Source: Hanstruepera marina
GTDB taxonomy: Bacteria > Bacteroidota > Bacteroidia > Flavobacteriales > Flavobacteriaceae
DNA: 64,000 nucleotides
Assembly (NCBI RefSeq): GCF_019880635.1
Contig: NZ_JAINVX010000001.1
Span: forward strand, 1,344,001-1,408,000
Direction: 5' to 3'
The notes beneath the pieces are model-generated. The model did no database searches and was not told the DNA's origin. It was given only the letters and a program-made list of their open reading frames with translations. Below are positions 10,638 through 20,344 of the stretch, in pieces. How positions within the stretch are numbered: the stretch's first letter is position 1; each line of letters starts with the position of its first letter. A program made the position numbers and the translations under genes.

Positions 10638-11165
10638 ATGAAAATATTAGGAATTAGCTCACGAATAAATCATCCTGAATACGGTAAAGGTGTTGTAACC
10701 AATGTAACTTCCAAGCATTATTGGGTGACTTTTATAGACAACGGACTGGAAACCATTGATATTGATTCGGAATTTGAAGTCATTGAGGCTGCAGAAGATG
10801 ATGTTGATACCGTAAGTTTTTTTGATGTGGAGAGTAGTCTTGTCGAGATATTAAAAAAATACAGCGATGTATCTGAAGTTGTACATATAGCAGATAAGTG
10901 GAAAGGTGGTAAATTGATTTTAGAGCCTGGTGATACCGCTTTGCAAAGTAAAGAAGTGCCCATTGATAATTTCTTTCATAAAATTACTATGGTGCGTGAT
11001 AGACTGCGCGTTATGGAACAGAAAATTAATTCCAGTAAAAATTTAGACGAACAAGAGAAAATAGACTTGCAACAATACATTACCAGATGTTATGGTAGTC
11101 TAACAACGTTTAATGTGTTGTTTAAATTAAAAGATCAACAGTTTAAGGGGCAGAGTTCAAAATAG
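10638..11165 (+). CDS. Conserved hypothetical protein
   Basis: 175 residues, no signal peptide or membrane segment, acidic in the middle (AAEDDVDT). The N-terminus (NHPEYGKGVV, then YWVTFIDNG) resembles the short SH3-like barrel seen in other 'PEYGKG' proteins that bind nucleic acid or partner proteins. The C-terminal half is helical and charged (KITMVRDRLRVMEQKI). It follows the PNPOx-like gene by 8 bp and meets the minus-strand gene ending at 11167 tail to tail. I do not recognise a function. Confidence 0.7.
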   Translation: MKILGISSRINHPEYGKGVVTNVTSKHYWVTFIDNGLETIDIDSEFEVIEAAEDDVDTVSFFDVESSLVEILKKYSDVSEVVHIADKWKGGKLILEPGDTALQSKEVPIDNFFHKITMVRDRLRVMEQKINSSKNLDEQEKIDLQQYITRCYGSLTTFNVLFKLKDQQFKGQSSK

Positions 11166-11166
11166 A

Positions 11167-11883
11167 CTATTTTGTTCCTTGAATATCGTCAAGTTTAATG
11201 CCTAAAAATAGCAATTCATGGAATGTAGGTAATTGCGCACCACTTTCTGTAGTTGTCCAATCGTTCCATGAAGCTTCTAAACCGCCAATAGGTAATATGT
11301 CAACCCACATTTTAAATTTTGTGGGTCTATTGTCTTTGTCTAAAAACCATAAATACGAATCGCCTGGCGTTGTGCCTCCAGATGTGTAAGTTACCAATAA
11401 GGCTTCTTCGCCAGTTTCGGTTTTTACTAGGCTTCTTTGGGTTCCTGGATCAAAAACCTTGTAAGGAGCTACAAGCCAAAAGGAGTCGTTGTTGAAGTAA
11501 TTAGTGGCTTCGTCTATTAGTTCTTCTGCTTGTTCGCCTTCTACCTTAAAATTATGCACATAAGCTTTAGATTTAGAAGGATTATCTAAATTTAAATCTA
11601 CTTTATATTCCTTCCAATATACAACACAAGTGTTTTTGTCTTTTTGCCATTTAAAATGATGACGATTTTTAAAAGTCCACTCTATATAGTTCGTGTTTTT
11701 ATAGGCTTCGTAATCAAGGGCTTCCAACATATTGTCGGCCAATAATTCCGCCTTTTGATTGGATTCTCCAATGGGTAAATCTTCATTGTATTTAAAATAA
11801 ACAAATCCAAAAAACAGCAAACTGGGCAAAGTGAAAAATATCACTAATCCTGCGGTTATTTTAAGAGCCTTCTTGAGTTTCAT
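11167..11883 (-). CDS. Membrane-anchored conserved hypothetical protein
   Basis: 238 residues. One N-terminal hydrophobic segment (about 9-29, ITAGLVIFFTLPSLLFFGFV) anchors a periplasmic domain of about 200 residues rich in Trp and aromatic residues (WTFKNRHHFKW, YLWFLDKDNRPTKFKMW). No catalytic motif is evident. It starts 1 bp after the ATP-grasp stop and is the last gene of the acpH-ggt-AlkD-ATP-grasp run. I do not know its function. Confidence 0.7.
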   Translation of the reverse strand: MKLKKALKITAGLVIFFTLPSLLFFGFVYFKYNEDLPIGESNQKAELLADNMLEALDYEAYKNTNYIEWTFKNRHHFKWQKDKNTCVVYWKEYKVDLNLDNPSKSKAYVHNFKVEGEQAEELIDEATNYFNNDSFWLVAPYKVFDPGTQRSLVKTETGEEALLVTYTSGGTTPGDSYLWFLDKDNRPTKFKMWVDILPIGGLEASWNDWTTTESGAQLPTFHELLFLGIKLDDIQGTK

Positions 11884-11884
11884 T

Positions 11885-12781
11885 TTATTGGATTTCTGAC
11901 TTTAAACTTAGGGCTAAAACATCAGCCGCTTTTGGGTGGTTTCTGAACCATAATTCTGGTTCAATCAGTTCTAATTCTGAAAGTGCGATTTGCCCATCAT
12001 TATCTGTAAATATATCAACTCTGGCATAAATGGGCAACTCCTTACAGGCTTTTACAGCATTTTCTGCAAATACGATTTCTTCTTTCGAAGGTATATGGCT
12101 GTGAACGGTTCCGCCAAAATCATCCTGAACCCTAAAATCGCCAATTTTTGCCTTTTTTAAAACAGCATGTGTAAACTGTCCGTTAAAAACCATTAAAGAT
12201 AACTCACCTTCCGATACAATATTGTGCTGAAAGGGTTGTAGCATCATAGATTCTTGAACAATTAAATCTGAAAACACCGATTCATAATCCGATAAATTAT
12301 TCAAGCTTAATTTATATGTGTGTCTTGCTGCACCAGAAATACAAGGTTTTAAAACGGTCTCTTCCCAATTGAGCTGCTTGTGTAATTGAGCCAAAGTTAT
12401 TTGTGATCCAGTTTCAATAAAATGGGTTTTGGCAATGCGCACACCAGCTTTTTCTAAATCCAATAAATAATGCTTGTCCAAATTCCAACGAATGATGTTT
12501 TCAGAATTAAATAAGGTGGTCACTTTTGATACTTGAGTTAGCCATTTTGAAAATTCATTGAATCTATCAAAGTAGTCCCATGTTGTTCTAAATAGAACAG
12601 ATTTGGTTTTGGTCCAATCAAAATCTGGGTCATCCCATGCTAGCCGCAATGTTTTTAAACCTTGTTTGCTTAAGGCTTCTTGTACCAAGAAATCTTCGTG
12701 AAACACATTGTGCTTATAGGTGTCGGTTTTAGAATCTTCTAGGTACCTTTTGTCGGTGAGTATTACTATATCGTATGTCAT
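11885..12781 (-). CDS. ATP-grasp family ligase-like protein
   Basis: 298 residues, cytoplasmic. The order of segments matches RimK/glutathione-synthetase-like ATP-grasp proteins: an N-terminal Rossmann part (YDIVILTDKRYL), a central lysine region (ETVLKPCISGAARHTY), an acidic nucleotide region (IVQESMM) and a C-terminal metal-binding end (YARVDIFTDND, then ALSELELIEPELWF). The family joins a carboxylate to an amine or thiol using ATP; the substrate is unknown. It overlaps the upstream AlkD-like gene by 4 bp, so translation is probably coupled. Confidence 0.8.
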   Translation of the reverse strand: MTYDIVILTDKRYLEDSKTDTYKHNVFHEDFLVQEALSKQGLKTLRLAWDDPDFDWTKTKSVLFRTTWDYFDRFNEFSKWLTQVSKVTTLFNSENIIRWNLDKHYLLDLEKAGVRIAKTHFIETGSQITLAQLHKQLNWEETVLKPCISGAARHTYKLSLNNLSDYESVFSDLIVQESMMLQPFQHNIVSEGELSLMVFNGQFTHAVLKKAKIGDFRVQDDFGGTVHSHIPSKEEIVFAENAVKACKELPIYARVDIFTDNDGQIALSELELIEPELWFRNHPKAADVLALSLKSEIQ

Positions 12782-13446
12782 ATTAATCGTCGTATGGCCT
12801 CGCGTTTACTTAAAGGCTTTAAAGTGTTTGTGTTTACAAAATCAAGCACAGCTTTTGGGTTTGTTTTGCCATATTCCCTTAGCGCCCAACCAATGGCTTT
12901 TTGTATGAAAAACTCATCAGATTCTTTATGAATTAAACTCTGTTTAAACAATAAAGCTTCATTGGTTTTTTCTTTATAGCCTAATTGAAAAATGATACTA
13001 CTTCGTTGCAACCATAAGTTTTTTGAGTCAGAAAATTTTTGAATGATAGTTGGTGTTTCTTCTTTATAGAGCAGCAAATATTTTCCCAATATTTGTTTGG
13101 CAATAAAATCGACAGAATCCCACCATGACTGGGTAGTGATTAGTTTTTCAATAAGTACGATATCCTCTTTTTTATAGGATTTTCGGAGTTGCCTTTCAAA
13201 TAACTCAATGGCTACCATATGCATTTCGCGTTCAGGTAAATCATATAAATCAAAAGTGAGGGTTCTAACGGTATCTCGAATTTCAAGCTTGTGGTTTTCA
13301 ATTATGGGTTTGGATAGTGAACGTCGTAAAGGTGTTTTTATACCGTAAAACGGAAATTTATTAAGCATGTAAGCAGACATTTGTTCTGCAAGAACATGAT
13401 TAGTTTGAGATTTAAATGTATGTTTTAATTCAGTTACAAAACTCAT
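12778..13446 (-). CDS. AlkD-like DNA alkylation repair protein
   Basis: 222 residues made of HEAT-like helical repeats, as in the AlkC/AlkD DNA glycosylase family, which excises positively charged N3/N7-alkylated purines. Recognisable segments are FPFYGIKTPLRR near the N-terminus, TQSWWDSVDFIAKQ in the middle and FIQKAIGWALREYGK near the C-terminus. The WWDxVD and the late Trp-Arg pair correspond to the DNA-contact surface of AlkD. The start lies just downstream of the gamma-glutamyltransferase stop, and the end overlaps the ATP-grasp gene by 4 bp. Confidence 0.88.
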   Translation of the reverse strand: MSFVTELKHTFKSQTNHVLAEQMSAYMLNKFPFYGIKTPLRRSLSKPIIENHKLEIRDTVRTLTFDLYDLPEREMHMVAIELFERQLRKSYKKEDIVLIEKLITTQSWWDSVDFIAKQILGKYLLLYKEETPTIIQKFSDSKNLWLQRSSIIFQLGYKEKTNEALLFKQSLIHKESDEFFIQKAIGWALREYGKTNPKAVLDFVNTNTLKPLSKREAIRRLI

Positions 13447-13447
13447 T

Positions 13448-15154
13448 TTAAAACCCTATTGCTGTATCATCTCCACGCCAGTCGGCACCACCTTCTAGTT
13501 TACCGTCATCAGTAACTAATATACCATCAACAATGCCAATAACTGGTGAGCGCTTTTCGTTAATTGTGTATCCTTTTGCTTCTAATTGGCGAATTAGCTT
13601 TTTACTAAATTTATTAGGTTCCATGCGAATATAGTCTGGTAGCCATTGATGATGAAATCTTGGTGCGCTAACGGCTTCTTGCATGGTCATATCAAACTCT
13701 TCAACATTTAAAATAGTTTGTAAAACAGATGTAATTATAGTTGAGCCTCCGGGAGTTCCAAGGGTCATTAAAAGTTTGCCATCCTTTTCAACAATTGTCG
13801 GTGTCATAGAACTTAACATACGCTTTTCTGGTGCAATGCTGTTGGCCTCTGCACCAGTTAAACCAAACATATTGGGTACGCCAGGTTTGCTACTAAAATC
13901 GTCCATTTCATTATTTAGAAAAAAGCCTAGTTCTGAACAAAATAACTGGGAGCCAAAGGTGTTGTTTAATGTTGTAGTTACTGATACCGCATTTCCAAAT
14001 TGATCTACAATAGAGTAGTGGGTAGTTTCCTCGCTTTCAACAAATTCAATATTTCCATGAAACACCTCGCTAGATGGTGTGGCTTTTTCAAACGAAAAAT
14101 TGCGCATTCGGTTAAAAAGGTAGGTGTCACTCATTAAGGTATCTGTGGGAATCTGAACAAAATCAGGGTCACCTAAAAAATAATTTCTATCGGCATAAGC
14201 ACGTCTTTCAGCTTCTGAAAGGAGTTGAATAGATTTTATGGAATTATGACCAAATTCTTTGAGATTATAGGGTTCAATCATTTTCATAATTTGCGCTAAA
14301 CATATTCCTCCACTAGATGGTGGAGACATAGAAATTATATTAATATTTTTATATTTAAATGAAATGGGCTCACGCCATATGGCTTCATATTTAGCTAAAT
14401 CTTCTAAAGTCATAATACCGCCTCTTTCAGATAAATAATCAACCAATATTTTGGCCGTTTCGCCTTTGTAAAATTCATCTTTACCATTTAAGACTATACG
14501 TTGCAGTGTTTTTGCTAGTTGTATGTTTTTTATAGTGTCGCCAGCTTTTTTGTTTTTTGAATATAAAACTTCTTTACCATTAACAGCTCTGAATATGCTA
14601 TCGTAATCATTAAATCTATTTGCTTGTTTTTTCGTGACCACATAGCCATTTTTTGCAAGTTCTATAACAGGTTGCAAAATTTCGCTTACTGATAATTTAC
14701 CAAACTTCTGTTGCGCTTCAAAAACTCCAGCGACAGTTCCAGGAACACCAACGGCTAGCTCGCCAAGAATACTTTTCAATGGAATAACATTCTCTAAAGA
14801 ATCCAAATACATATTTTTTGAAGCTGCTAATGGTGCTTTTTCACGATAATCCAAAGCGCCAACATCACCATTACTCATACGATACACCATAAAACCACCA
14901 CCGCCTAGATTTCCAGCAGATGGGTAACATACGGCTAAAGCCATTTCTGTAGCCATCATGGCATCAAAAGCGTTGCCTCCTTTTTGTAAAATGGCAGAAC
15001 CAATTCTGGAAGCTTCAACACGTGCGGAAACAACCATGGCTTTTTCAGTAATGAGGCCAACGGTATTTGTTTTGAGATTGACATTTTTTTCTGAATTGTT
15101 TTTACAGTTTAAGAATACAAATACAATACAGAATAGAATCAGTAGTTTTTTCAT
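13448..15154 (-). CDS. ggt: Gamma-glutamyltransferase
   Basis: 568 residues with an N-terminal lipoprotein-type signal (IVFVFLNCK), so the enzyme is probably periplasmic or surface exposed. It is an Ntn hydrolase that cleaves the gamma-glutamyl bond of glutathione and transfers or hydrolyses the glutamyl group. The autoproteolysis site is seen as EETTHYSIVDQFGNAVS: the catalytic Thr begins TTHYS near residue 365, separating large and small subunits. GTPGGS near residue 455 binds the substrate. Length fits bacterial Ggt. It overlaps acpH by 4 bp. Confidence 0.93.
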   Translation of the reverse strand: MKKLLILFCIVFVFLNCKNNSEKNVNLKTNTVGLITEKAMVVSARVEASRIGSAILQKGGNAFDAMMATEMALAVCYPSAGNLGGGGFMVYRMSNGDVGALDYREKAPLAASKNMYLDSLENVIPLKSILGELAVGVPGTVAGVFEAQQKFGKLSVSEILQPVIELAKNGYVVTKKQANRFNDYDSIFRAVNGKEVLYSKNKKAGDTIKNIQLAKTLQRIVLNGKDEFYKGETAKILVDYLSERGGIMTLEDLAKYEAIWREPISFKYKNINIISMSPPSSGGICLAQIMKMIEPYNLKEFGHNSIKSIQLLSEAERRAYADRNYFLGDPDFVQIPTDTLMSDTYLFNRMRNFSFEKATPSSEVFHGNIEFVESEETTHYSIVDQFGNAVSVTTTLNNTFGSQLFCSELGFFLNNEMDDFSSKPGVPNMFGLTGAEANSIAPEKRMLSSMTPTIVEKDGKLLMTLGTPGGSTIITSVLQTILNVEEFDMTMQEAVSAPRFHHQWLPDYIRMEPNKFSKKLIRQLEAKGYTINEKRSPVIGIVDGILVTDDGKLEGGADWRGDDTAIGF

Positions 15155-15759
15155 GGTTCGTTGTTTATTCTTTTAGTAAGCTCAATGAGTTTGGTGTTTG
15201 AAAATTGAATTAATTCATCAAAAAACAGTGTAAATTCATTTTCAAATTCCTCATAATAGGTGTTTAATTCAGCAGTAGCCTTGTTCATTTTTGATTTGTT
15301 TTTGGTTCGCCTGTTCATACCATCAAGAACACGCTGTATACCATCTATATTAGCATAGTTTAATAGCCAATTGTCTGCAATCATAAACGGCATCATCTTT
15401 TTTGTACGTTCGGGTAATATTTCAAAGTTTTTCTCTAGCGACGCATAAAAATCTTCGACATACAAATTCAAGGGTGTCTCGGAATATAGATGCCAATTCT
15501 TTGCCAGAAAATGATCGTATAGAATATCCACAATTACACCACTATAATGACTATAATTTTTGTGTAATCGTTTTGTGCTTTGCCTTACAATACGATGGGC
15601 ATCGGTGAAACTGTCTATTTCACGATGTAATAGAATGCCTATCTGGATGTTATTGGAAAAATTTTTATACTTCTTTCCTCTTATGCCATCAGCAATAAAA
15701 TTACCAATGGTTATCATTTCATTGTTTCCGGAGAGATAAATATGTGCCAGGAAATTCAT
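15151..15759 (-). CDS. acpH: Acyl carrier protein phosphodiesterase (DUF479)
   Basis: 202 residues, cytoplasmic. The protein matches the AcpH/DUF479 family, an HD-like fold that removes the phosphopantetheine arm from holo-ACP. Hallmarks are the start MNFLAHIYLSG, the metal-binding segment GNFIADGIRG and LLHREIDSFTDAH. It is the first gene of the minus-strand run and is divergent from glmM with a 73-bp gap; its stop overlaps the ggt start by 4 bp. Confidence 0.88.
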   Translation of the reverse strand: MNFLAHIYLSGNNEMITIGNFIADGIRGKKYKNFSNNIQIGILLHREIDSFTDAHRIVRQSTKRLHKNYSHYSGVIVDILYDHFLAKNWHLYSETPLNLYVEDFYASLEKNFEILPERTKKMMPFMIADNWLLNYANIDGIQRVLDGMNRRTKNKSKMNKATAELNTYYEEFENEFTLFFDELIQFSNTKLIELTKRINNEP

Positions 15760-15804
15760 TTTCCGAATTTACAAATTCGTAATATAGAAAACACACAGAA
15801 AACC

Positions 15805-15812
15805 TATATTTG
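15805..15812 (+). promoter_or_regulatory. -7 promoter element of glmM
   Basis: TATATTTG fits TAnnTTTG and stands 20 bp before the glmM ATG in the acpH/glmM divergent gap. No clear -33 TTG is seen. Confidence 0.45.
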
Positions 15813-15832
15813 TTGAAATTTTAGAAAATAAT

Positions 15833-17221
15833 ATGACTTTAATAAAATCTATATCAGGAATACGAGGTACCATTGGTGGGACTGTTGGTGAAAATTTAAC
15901 ACCTATAGATGCCGTTAAATTTGCTTCAGCTTATGGGGTTTGGTTAAAACAACAGCGAAATAAAGACTCACATAAAGTTGTTGTGGGACGTGATGCCCGA
16001 ATTTCTGGTGAAATGATACAAAACCTAGTTATGAACACTCTGGTAGGTTTAGGCATACATGTGGTAGATTTGGGTTTGTCGACCACACCAACTGTTGAGG
16101 TGGCTGTACCAATGGAACATGCTGACGGCGGCATTATTTTAACAGCAAGTCATAACCCTAAACAGTGGAATGCCCTTAAATTATTGAATGAAAAAGGAGA
16201 ATTTTTAAATGGTGCCGAAGGCGCAAAAATTTTAGAGATAGCTGAATCTGATGATATGATATTTTCGGATGTTGATAGCCTTGGGAAAATCACTAAAAAC
16301 CAAGCCTATATTGATATGCATATTGATGAGGTTTTAAACTTACCGCTAGTAAACAAAAAAGCTATTGAAGATGCCAAATTTAAAGTAGTTGTTGACGGCG
16401 TAAACTCAACTGGAGGTATTGCTATTCCTTTGCTATTGGAACGATTGGGTGTTCATCCTGTTAAATTGTATTGTGAACCTAATGGTCATTTTCCGCATAA
16501 TCCTGAACCTTTAAAAGAACATTTAACCGACTTATCAGAGGCTGTTGTAAAAGAACATGCCGATTTTGGAATTGTGGTGGATCCTGATGTGGACCGCTTG
16601 GCATTTATGGATGAAAAAGGTGAGATGTTTGGTGAAGAATACACCTTGGTGGCCTGTGCCGATTATGTGCTTTCTGAAACACCTGGGAATACTGTTAGCA
16701 ATATGAGTTCTACCCGAGCATTACGTGATATAACCGAAAGGCATGGAGGGACATATGAGGCTAGTGCTGTTGGAGAAGTTAATGTGGTTGAGCTTATGAA
16801 AAAGAACAATGCGGTTATTGGTGGTGAAGGTAATGGCGGTATTATCTATCCTGAATTACATTATGGGCGTGATGCTTTGGTTGGTGTTGCCCTATTTTTA
16901 AGTCTTTTAGCGGATAAAAAAATGGCGGTTAGTGATTTGCGTGCTTCTTTTCCAAACTATTTTATGAGTAAGAAGAAAATTCAACTTATTCCTGGATTGG
17001 ATGTAGATGGTATTTTAAAAGCTATGGAAACCAAATATGCTCATGAAAACCTAACAACCATTGATGGTGTGAAAATAGATTTTTCTGATAGTTGGGTACA
17101 CCTGCGTAAAAGTAACACTGAACCTATTATCCGAATTTATACTGAAGCACCTTCGCAAGTTGAAGCTGATACATTAGCTGATAAAATTATATCAGAGATA
17201 AAAGCTGTCGCTAATATTTAG
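15833..17221 (+). CDS. glmM: Phosphoglucosamine mutase
   Basis: 462 residues, normal for the alpha-D-phosphohexomutase family. It interconverts glucosamine-6-phosphate and glucosamine-1-phosphate on the way to UDP-GlcNAc for peptidoglycan and lipid A. The phosphoserine loop is TASHNP (about residue 103), the metal loop DPDVDR (about residue 247), the sugar loop GGEGNGG (about residue 332) and the phosphate-binding end LRKSNTEPIIRIY. GlmM rather than phosphomannomutase is the usual call for this Bacteroidota type, but substrate preference is inferred. Confidence 0.88.
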   Translation: MTLIKSISGIRGTIGGTVGENLTPIDAVKFASAYGVWLKQQRNKDSHKVVVGRDARISGEMIQNLVMNTLVGLGIHVVDLGLSTTPTVEVAVPMEHADGGIILTASHNPKQWNALKLLNEKGEFLNGAEGAKILEIAESDDMIFSDVDSLGKITKNQAYIDMHIDEVLNLPLVNKKAIEDAKFKVVVDGVNSTGGIAIPLLLERLGVHPVKLYCEPNGHFPHNPEPLKEHLTDLSEAVVKEHADFGIVVDPDVDRLAFMDEKGEMFGEEYTLVACADYVLSETPGNTVSNMSSTRALRDITERHGGTYEASAVGEVNVVELMKKNNAVIGGEGNGGIIYPELHYGRDALVGVALFLSLLADKKMAVSDLRASFPNYFMSKKKIQLIPGLDVDGILKAMETKYAHENLTTIDGVKIDFSDSWVHLRKSNTEPIIRIYTEAPSQVEADTLADKIISEIKAVANI

Positions 17222-17229
17222 TACTTTTG
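17222..17229 (+). promoter_or_regulatory. -7 promoter element before the aminotransferase
   Basis: TACTTTTG, a full TAnnTTTG match directly after the glmM stop and 18 bp before the ATG at 17248. It argues for the ATG at 17248 (or 17260) and against the upstream TTG, which lies inside the element. Confidence 0.45.
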
Positions 17230-17247
17230 TTGCATAATTTAATAGCC

Positions 17248-18753
17248 ATGATTACTTCAATGTCCGATTTAAAAAAACCTACTGATTTGGAATCGTATTT
17301 CAATACGTTTAGAAATAACATTATTGGAATAGGCCAAGAATTTGAATCTCCATTCGGGAATAAAAAAATTCTTTATACTGATTGGACAGCATCAGGTCGT
17401 TTATATAGACCAATTGAAGAAAAGATGTGTAATGAATTTGGACCTTATGTAGCCAATACCCATACTGAAACAACAGTTTCCGGTACGGCTATGACTAAAG
17501 CTTACCATGAAGCTAAACACATCATCAAGAACCACGTAAATAGTAGTGAGGACGATGTGCTCATTGTATCTGGGAATGGTATGACAGGTGTTGTCAATAA
17601 ATTTCAACGTATTCTCGGCTTAAAAATTCCGGAGAATTTAAGCAAACACACACAGGTACCAGAAGAAATTTGTCCTGTTGTATTTGTGTCACACATGGAG
17701 CATCATTCCAATCAAACCACTTGGTTGGAAACCATTGCCAAGGTTGTGGTTATTCCACCAGGTGAAGATGGTTTGTTTAGTTTGGAAAATTTAGAAAAGT
17801 TATTGGTAGAACACCAAGATTGTACTATTAAGATAGCTTCAATTATCCACGGCTCAAATGTTACCGGTATTCAAAATCCAGTTCACCAAGTCGCAGAACT
17901 TATGCATAAACATGGTGGTGTTTGTTTTGTTGATTATGCGTGTTCGGCTCCTTATGTTCATATTGATATGCACCCTGAAAATGAGAATCAAGCACTCGAT
18001 GCTATTTTCTTTTCACCACATAAGTTTTTAGGTGGTCCAGGATCGTCTGGTGTATTAATTTTTAATAAGAAGTTATACAAGAACATGATTCCTGATTGCC
18101 CAGGTGGCGGAACGGTGAGTTGGACAAATCCATGGGGAGAACATAAGTATATTGATAATATTGAAGACCGTGAAGATGGTGGTACTCCTGGGTTTTTACA
18201 AACAATCCGAACGGCTTTGGCTATCAAGTTAAAAGAGCAAATGGGCGTTGATAAAATGCTTGAACGCGAACATCAGATAATTGATTATATTTTTAAAGCT
18301 TTAAAACCTATTGAGAATATTAATATTCTTGCAGGGCAACATCAAGATAGGTTAGGTGTTATTTCTTTTTATATTGACGACTTGCATTACAATTTAGGTG
18401 TAAAATTATTGAATGACCGATTTGGTATTCAAACACGAGGTGGTTGTAGTTGTGCTGGTACTTATGGGCATTATCTATTGCACGTAGATTATGAAACTTC
18501 TCATGAATTAACACAAGAGATTTCGCTAGGCGAATTAACACGAAAGCCAGGTTGGATACGTATGTCTATTCATCCTACAACGACTGATGCCGAAGTAAAG
18601 TTGGTTTGCGATAGTATTATTGAACTCGCCAAGCATCACAAAGAATGGGCTTTAGATTATGACTATGATAGAAGTTCAAATGAATTCAACCATAAAGCAT
18701 TACAAGGTAAATCTGAAGCAGATACAATAATAGAAGATTGGTTTAAGCTTTAA
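17248..18753 (+). CDS. Class V aminotransferase (cysteine desulfurase-like)
   Basis: 501 residues from the ATG at 17248; ATG 17260 (MSDLKK) is also possible. PLP-dependent fold type I enzyme: the Schiff-base lysine is in SPHKFLGGPGSSG (about residue 264), the cofactor Asp in CFVDYACSAPYVH. A GGCSCAGTYG segment around residue 405 recalls the catalytic Cys loop of CsdA-type desulfurases. The chain is about 100 residues longer than typical SufS/CsdA. The substrate is unknown; no suf or isc genes are adjacent. It converges with the acyltransferase gene, overlapping it by 4 bp. Confidence 0.83.
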   Translation: MITSMSDLKKPTDLESYFNTFRNNIIGIGQEFESPFGNKKILYTDWTASGRLYRPIEEKMCNEFGPYVANTHTETTVSGTAMTKAYHEAKHIIKNHVNSSEDDVLIVSGNGMTGVVNKFQRILGLKIPENLSKHTQVPEEICPVVFVSHMEHHSNQTTWLETIAKVVVIPPGEDGLFSLENLEKLLVEHQDCTIKIASIIHGSNVTGIQNPVHQVAELMHKHGGVCFVDYACSAPYVHIDMHPENENQALDAIFFSPHKFLGGPGSSGVLIFNKKLYKNMIPDCPGGGTVSWTNPWGEHKYIDNIEDREDGGTPGFLQTIRTALAIKLKEQMGVDKMLEREHQIIDYIFKALKPIENINILAGQHQDRLGVISFYIDDLHYNLGVKLLNDRFGIQTRGGCSCAGTYGHYLLHVDYETSHELTQEISLGELTRKPGWIRMSIHPTTTDAEVKLVCDSIIELAKHHKEWALDYDYDRSSNEFNHKALQGKSEADTIIEDWFKL

Positions 18754-19631
18754 GCGGGCTTTTTATTACGGTGTTTCCAGCGTTTATGCGTCCATAAATA
18801 ATACTCTGGAGCTTTTCTTATTTGCTGTTCTAGTTCACGCGTAAATTTATCGGTTATTTCAAAATCGGCATAATCATTAGCATTTTCGGCTAGAGTTATA
18901 AATTCAGCTTCATAATGCCCTCGCTTTACTTTATCAATCTTTAAATAGGTGACTGTAAGGTTTAAATCTTTGGCTATTCTTTCTGCACCAGTAAAGCACG
19001 GGACTTCAATATCCATGAATGTTGTCCAATAGTACTTTTTGAAAGATTTTGGTGATTGGTCACTTAAAAACGCAATTACAGATTTAATATTTTGTTTTTC
19101 ATATTCTGTTATTTTAGCTACAGCTTTTTTGGTATCTATAAGTTCGGTGTTATATCGTGAGCGTAGTTTTCGAGCTAGATTATCAAAGTATTTGTTAGCT
19201 ATAGTTTTGTAAATACCAATGCCTTTCATGGTAATATGGTTTTCCACCACAAAGGACCATTCGTAACTGGCATAATGGCCATACATGACTACTATGCTTT
19301 TATTAAGGGCTTCCAGTTTTTGTAGGCTTTCAGGATTTTTTATAATAAATCGCTTGTTTAATTGTTTACGGGAAATGGATAATGTTTTTATCATCTCCAA
19401 AAACATATCACACATGTGGTGATAAAACTTTTTTGAAATGGTTTTGATTTCATCTTCTGACTTTTCAGGAAAAACCAACATTAAATTTTCCTTTACTGTT
19501 TTTCTGCGATAGCCAATAATATAAAATACCAAGAGGTAAACCATATCAGAAAAGAGGTACAAGAGTCTAAATGGAAGTATTGAGATTAACCATAGAAATG
19601 GATAAATTATAATGTAAGCAAGAAATTGCAT
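18750..19631 (-). CDS. Lysophospholipid/lipid A acyltransferase family protein
   Basis: 293 residues. An N-terminal hydrophobic segment (about 2-40) anchors it to the inner membrane. The LpxL/HtrB-type acyltransferase motif HX4E is seen in YGHYASYEW (about residue 117), with later FLSDQSPK and VPCFTGAERIAKDL corresponding to the conserved binding blocks. Members add secondary acyl chains to lipid A or related lipids. Minus-strand -7 element TATATTTG lies 25 bp before the start. It is divergent from the rhomboid gene. Confidence 0.88.
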   Translation of the reverse strand: MQFLAYIIIYPFLWLISILPFRLLYLFSDMVYLLVFYIIGYRRKTVKENLMLVFPEKSEDEIKTISKKFYHHMCDMFLEMIKTLSISRKQLNKRFIIKNPESLQKLEALNKSIVVMYGHYASYEWSFVVENHITMKGIGIYKTIANKYFDNLARKLRSRYNTELIDTKKAVAKITEYEKQNIKSVIAFLSDQSPKSFKKYYWTTFMDIEVPCFTGAERIAKDLNLTVTYLKIDKVKRGHYEAEFITLAENANDYADFEITDKFTRELEQQIRKAPEYYLWTHKRWKHRNKKPA

Positions 19632-19655
19632 GAATTAATTTTAGATTTGCAGAGA

Positions 19656-19663
19656 CAAATATA
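19656..19663 (-). promoter_or_regulatory. -7 promoter element of the acyltransferase gene
   Basis: TATATTTG on the minus strand, 25 bp upstream of the ATG at 19631, in the gap shared with the divergent rhomboid gene. Confidence 0.4.
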
Positions 19664-19693
19664 TATTATATTCTATTTATACGTTTACTATTT

Positions 19694-20344
19694 ATGGGCA
19701 ATTTAAGTTTGATAACCATCATTATTATAGCAGCAAATGTTATGATATCCTTTAAGGGATTTAACGATTATAGCTTCTTTGAAAAGTATAAGTTTAATGT
19801 TGGTGCTGTTAGACGAGGAGAGCAAATTCGTTTGTTTAGTGCTGGGTTTTTACATGTTGACAATGCCCACTTGTTTTTTAATATGTTTACCCTATACTTT
19901 TTTGCTGATGTTGTTATTGCATACTTGGGAAGCTTTAAGTTTTTGGTTATTTATATAGGAAGTTTGTTGCTAGGGAATTTATTGTCTCTTGTTTTTCATA
20001 AAAATGAATACTATTACAGTGCTGTAGGTGCTAGTGGTGCAGTTACAGGAATAATTTATTCTGCGATTTTATTGCGGCCGGATATGAGCTTGTATATGTT
20101 TTTTATTCCGATACCCATTCCAGCTTATGTTTTTGGTATAGGCTATTTGTTATATTCTATTTATGGTATGAAAAGGCAAATTGGTAATATTGGTCATGAT
20201 GCCCATTTTGGAGGAGCCATTGGCGGTTATGTCATCACTTTAATACTGGCCTCCTGGTTGTTCAAGGAACATTTACTTATGATAGGTTTGTTGTCATTGC
20301 CAATTATTTTATTATTTGTATTGAAGAAACTGGGGAAATTGTAA
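19694..20344 (+). CDS. Rhomboid family intramembrane serine protease
   Basis: 216 residues with about six hydrophobic segments. The catalytic serine sits in GASGAVTG (about residue 115) and the partner histidine in HDAHFGGAIGG (about residue 172). The first-loop HxxxN signature is present as HLFFNM. Rhomboids cleave membrane-anchored substrates within the bilayer; the substrate here is unknown. A strong bidirectional terminator follows. Confidence 0.92.
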   Translation: MGNLSLITIIIIAANVMISFKGFNDYSFFEKYKFNVGAVRRGEQIRLFSAGFLHVDNAHLFFNMFTLYFFADVVIAYLGSFKFLVIYIGSLLLGNLLSLVFHKNEYYYSAVGASGAVTGIIYSAILLRPDMSLYMFFIPIPIPAYVFGIGYLLYSIYGMKRQIGNIGHDAHFGGAIGGYVITLILASWLFKEHLLMIGLLSLPIILLFVLKKLGKL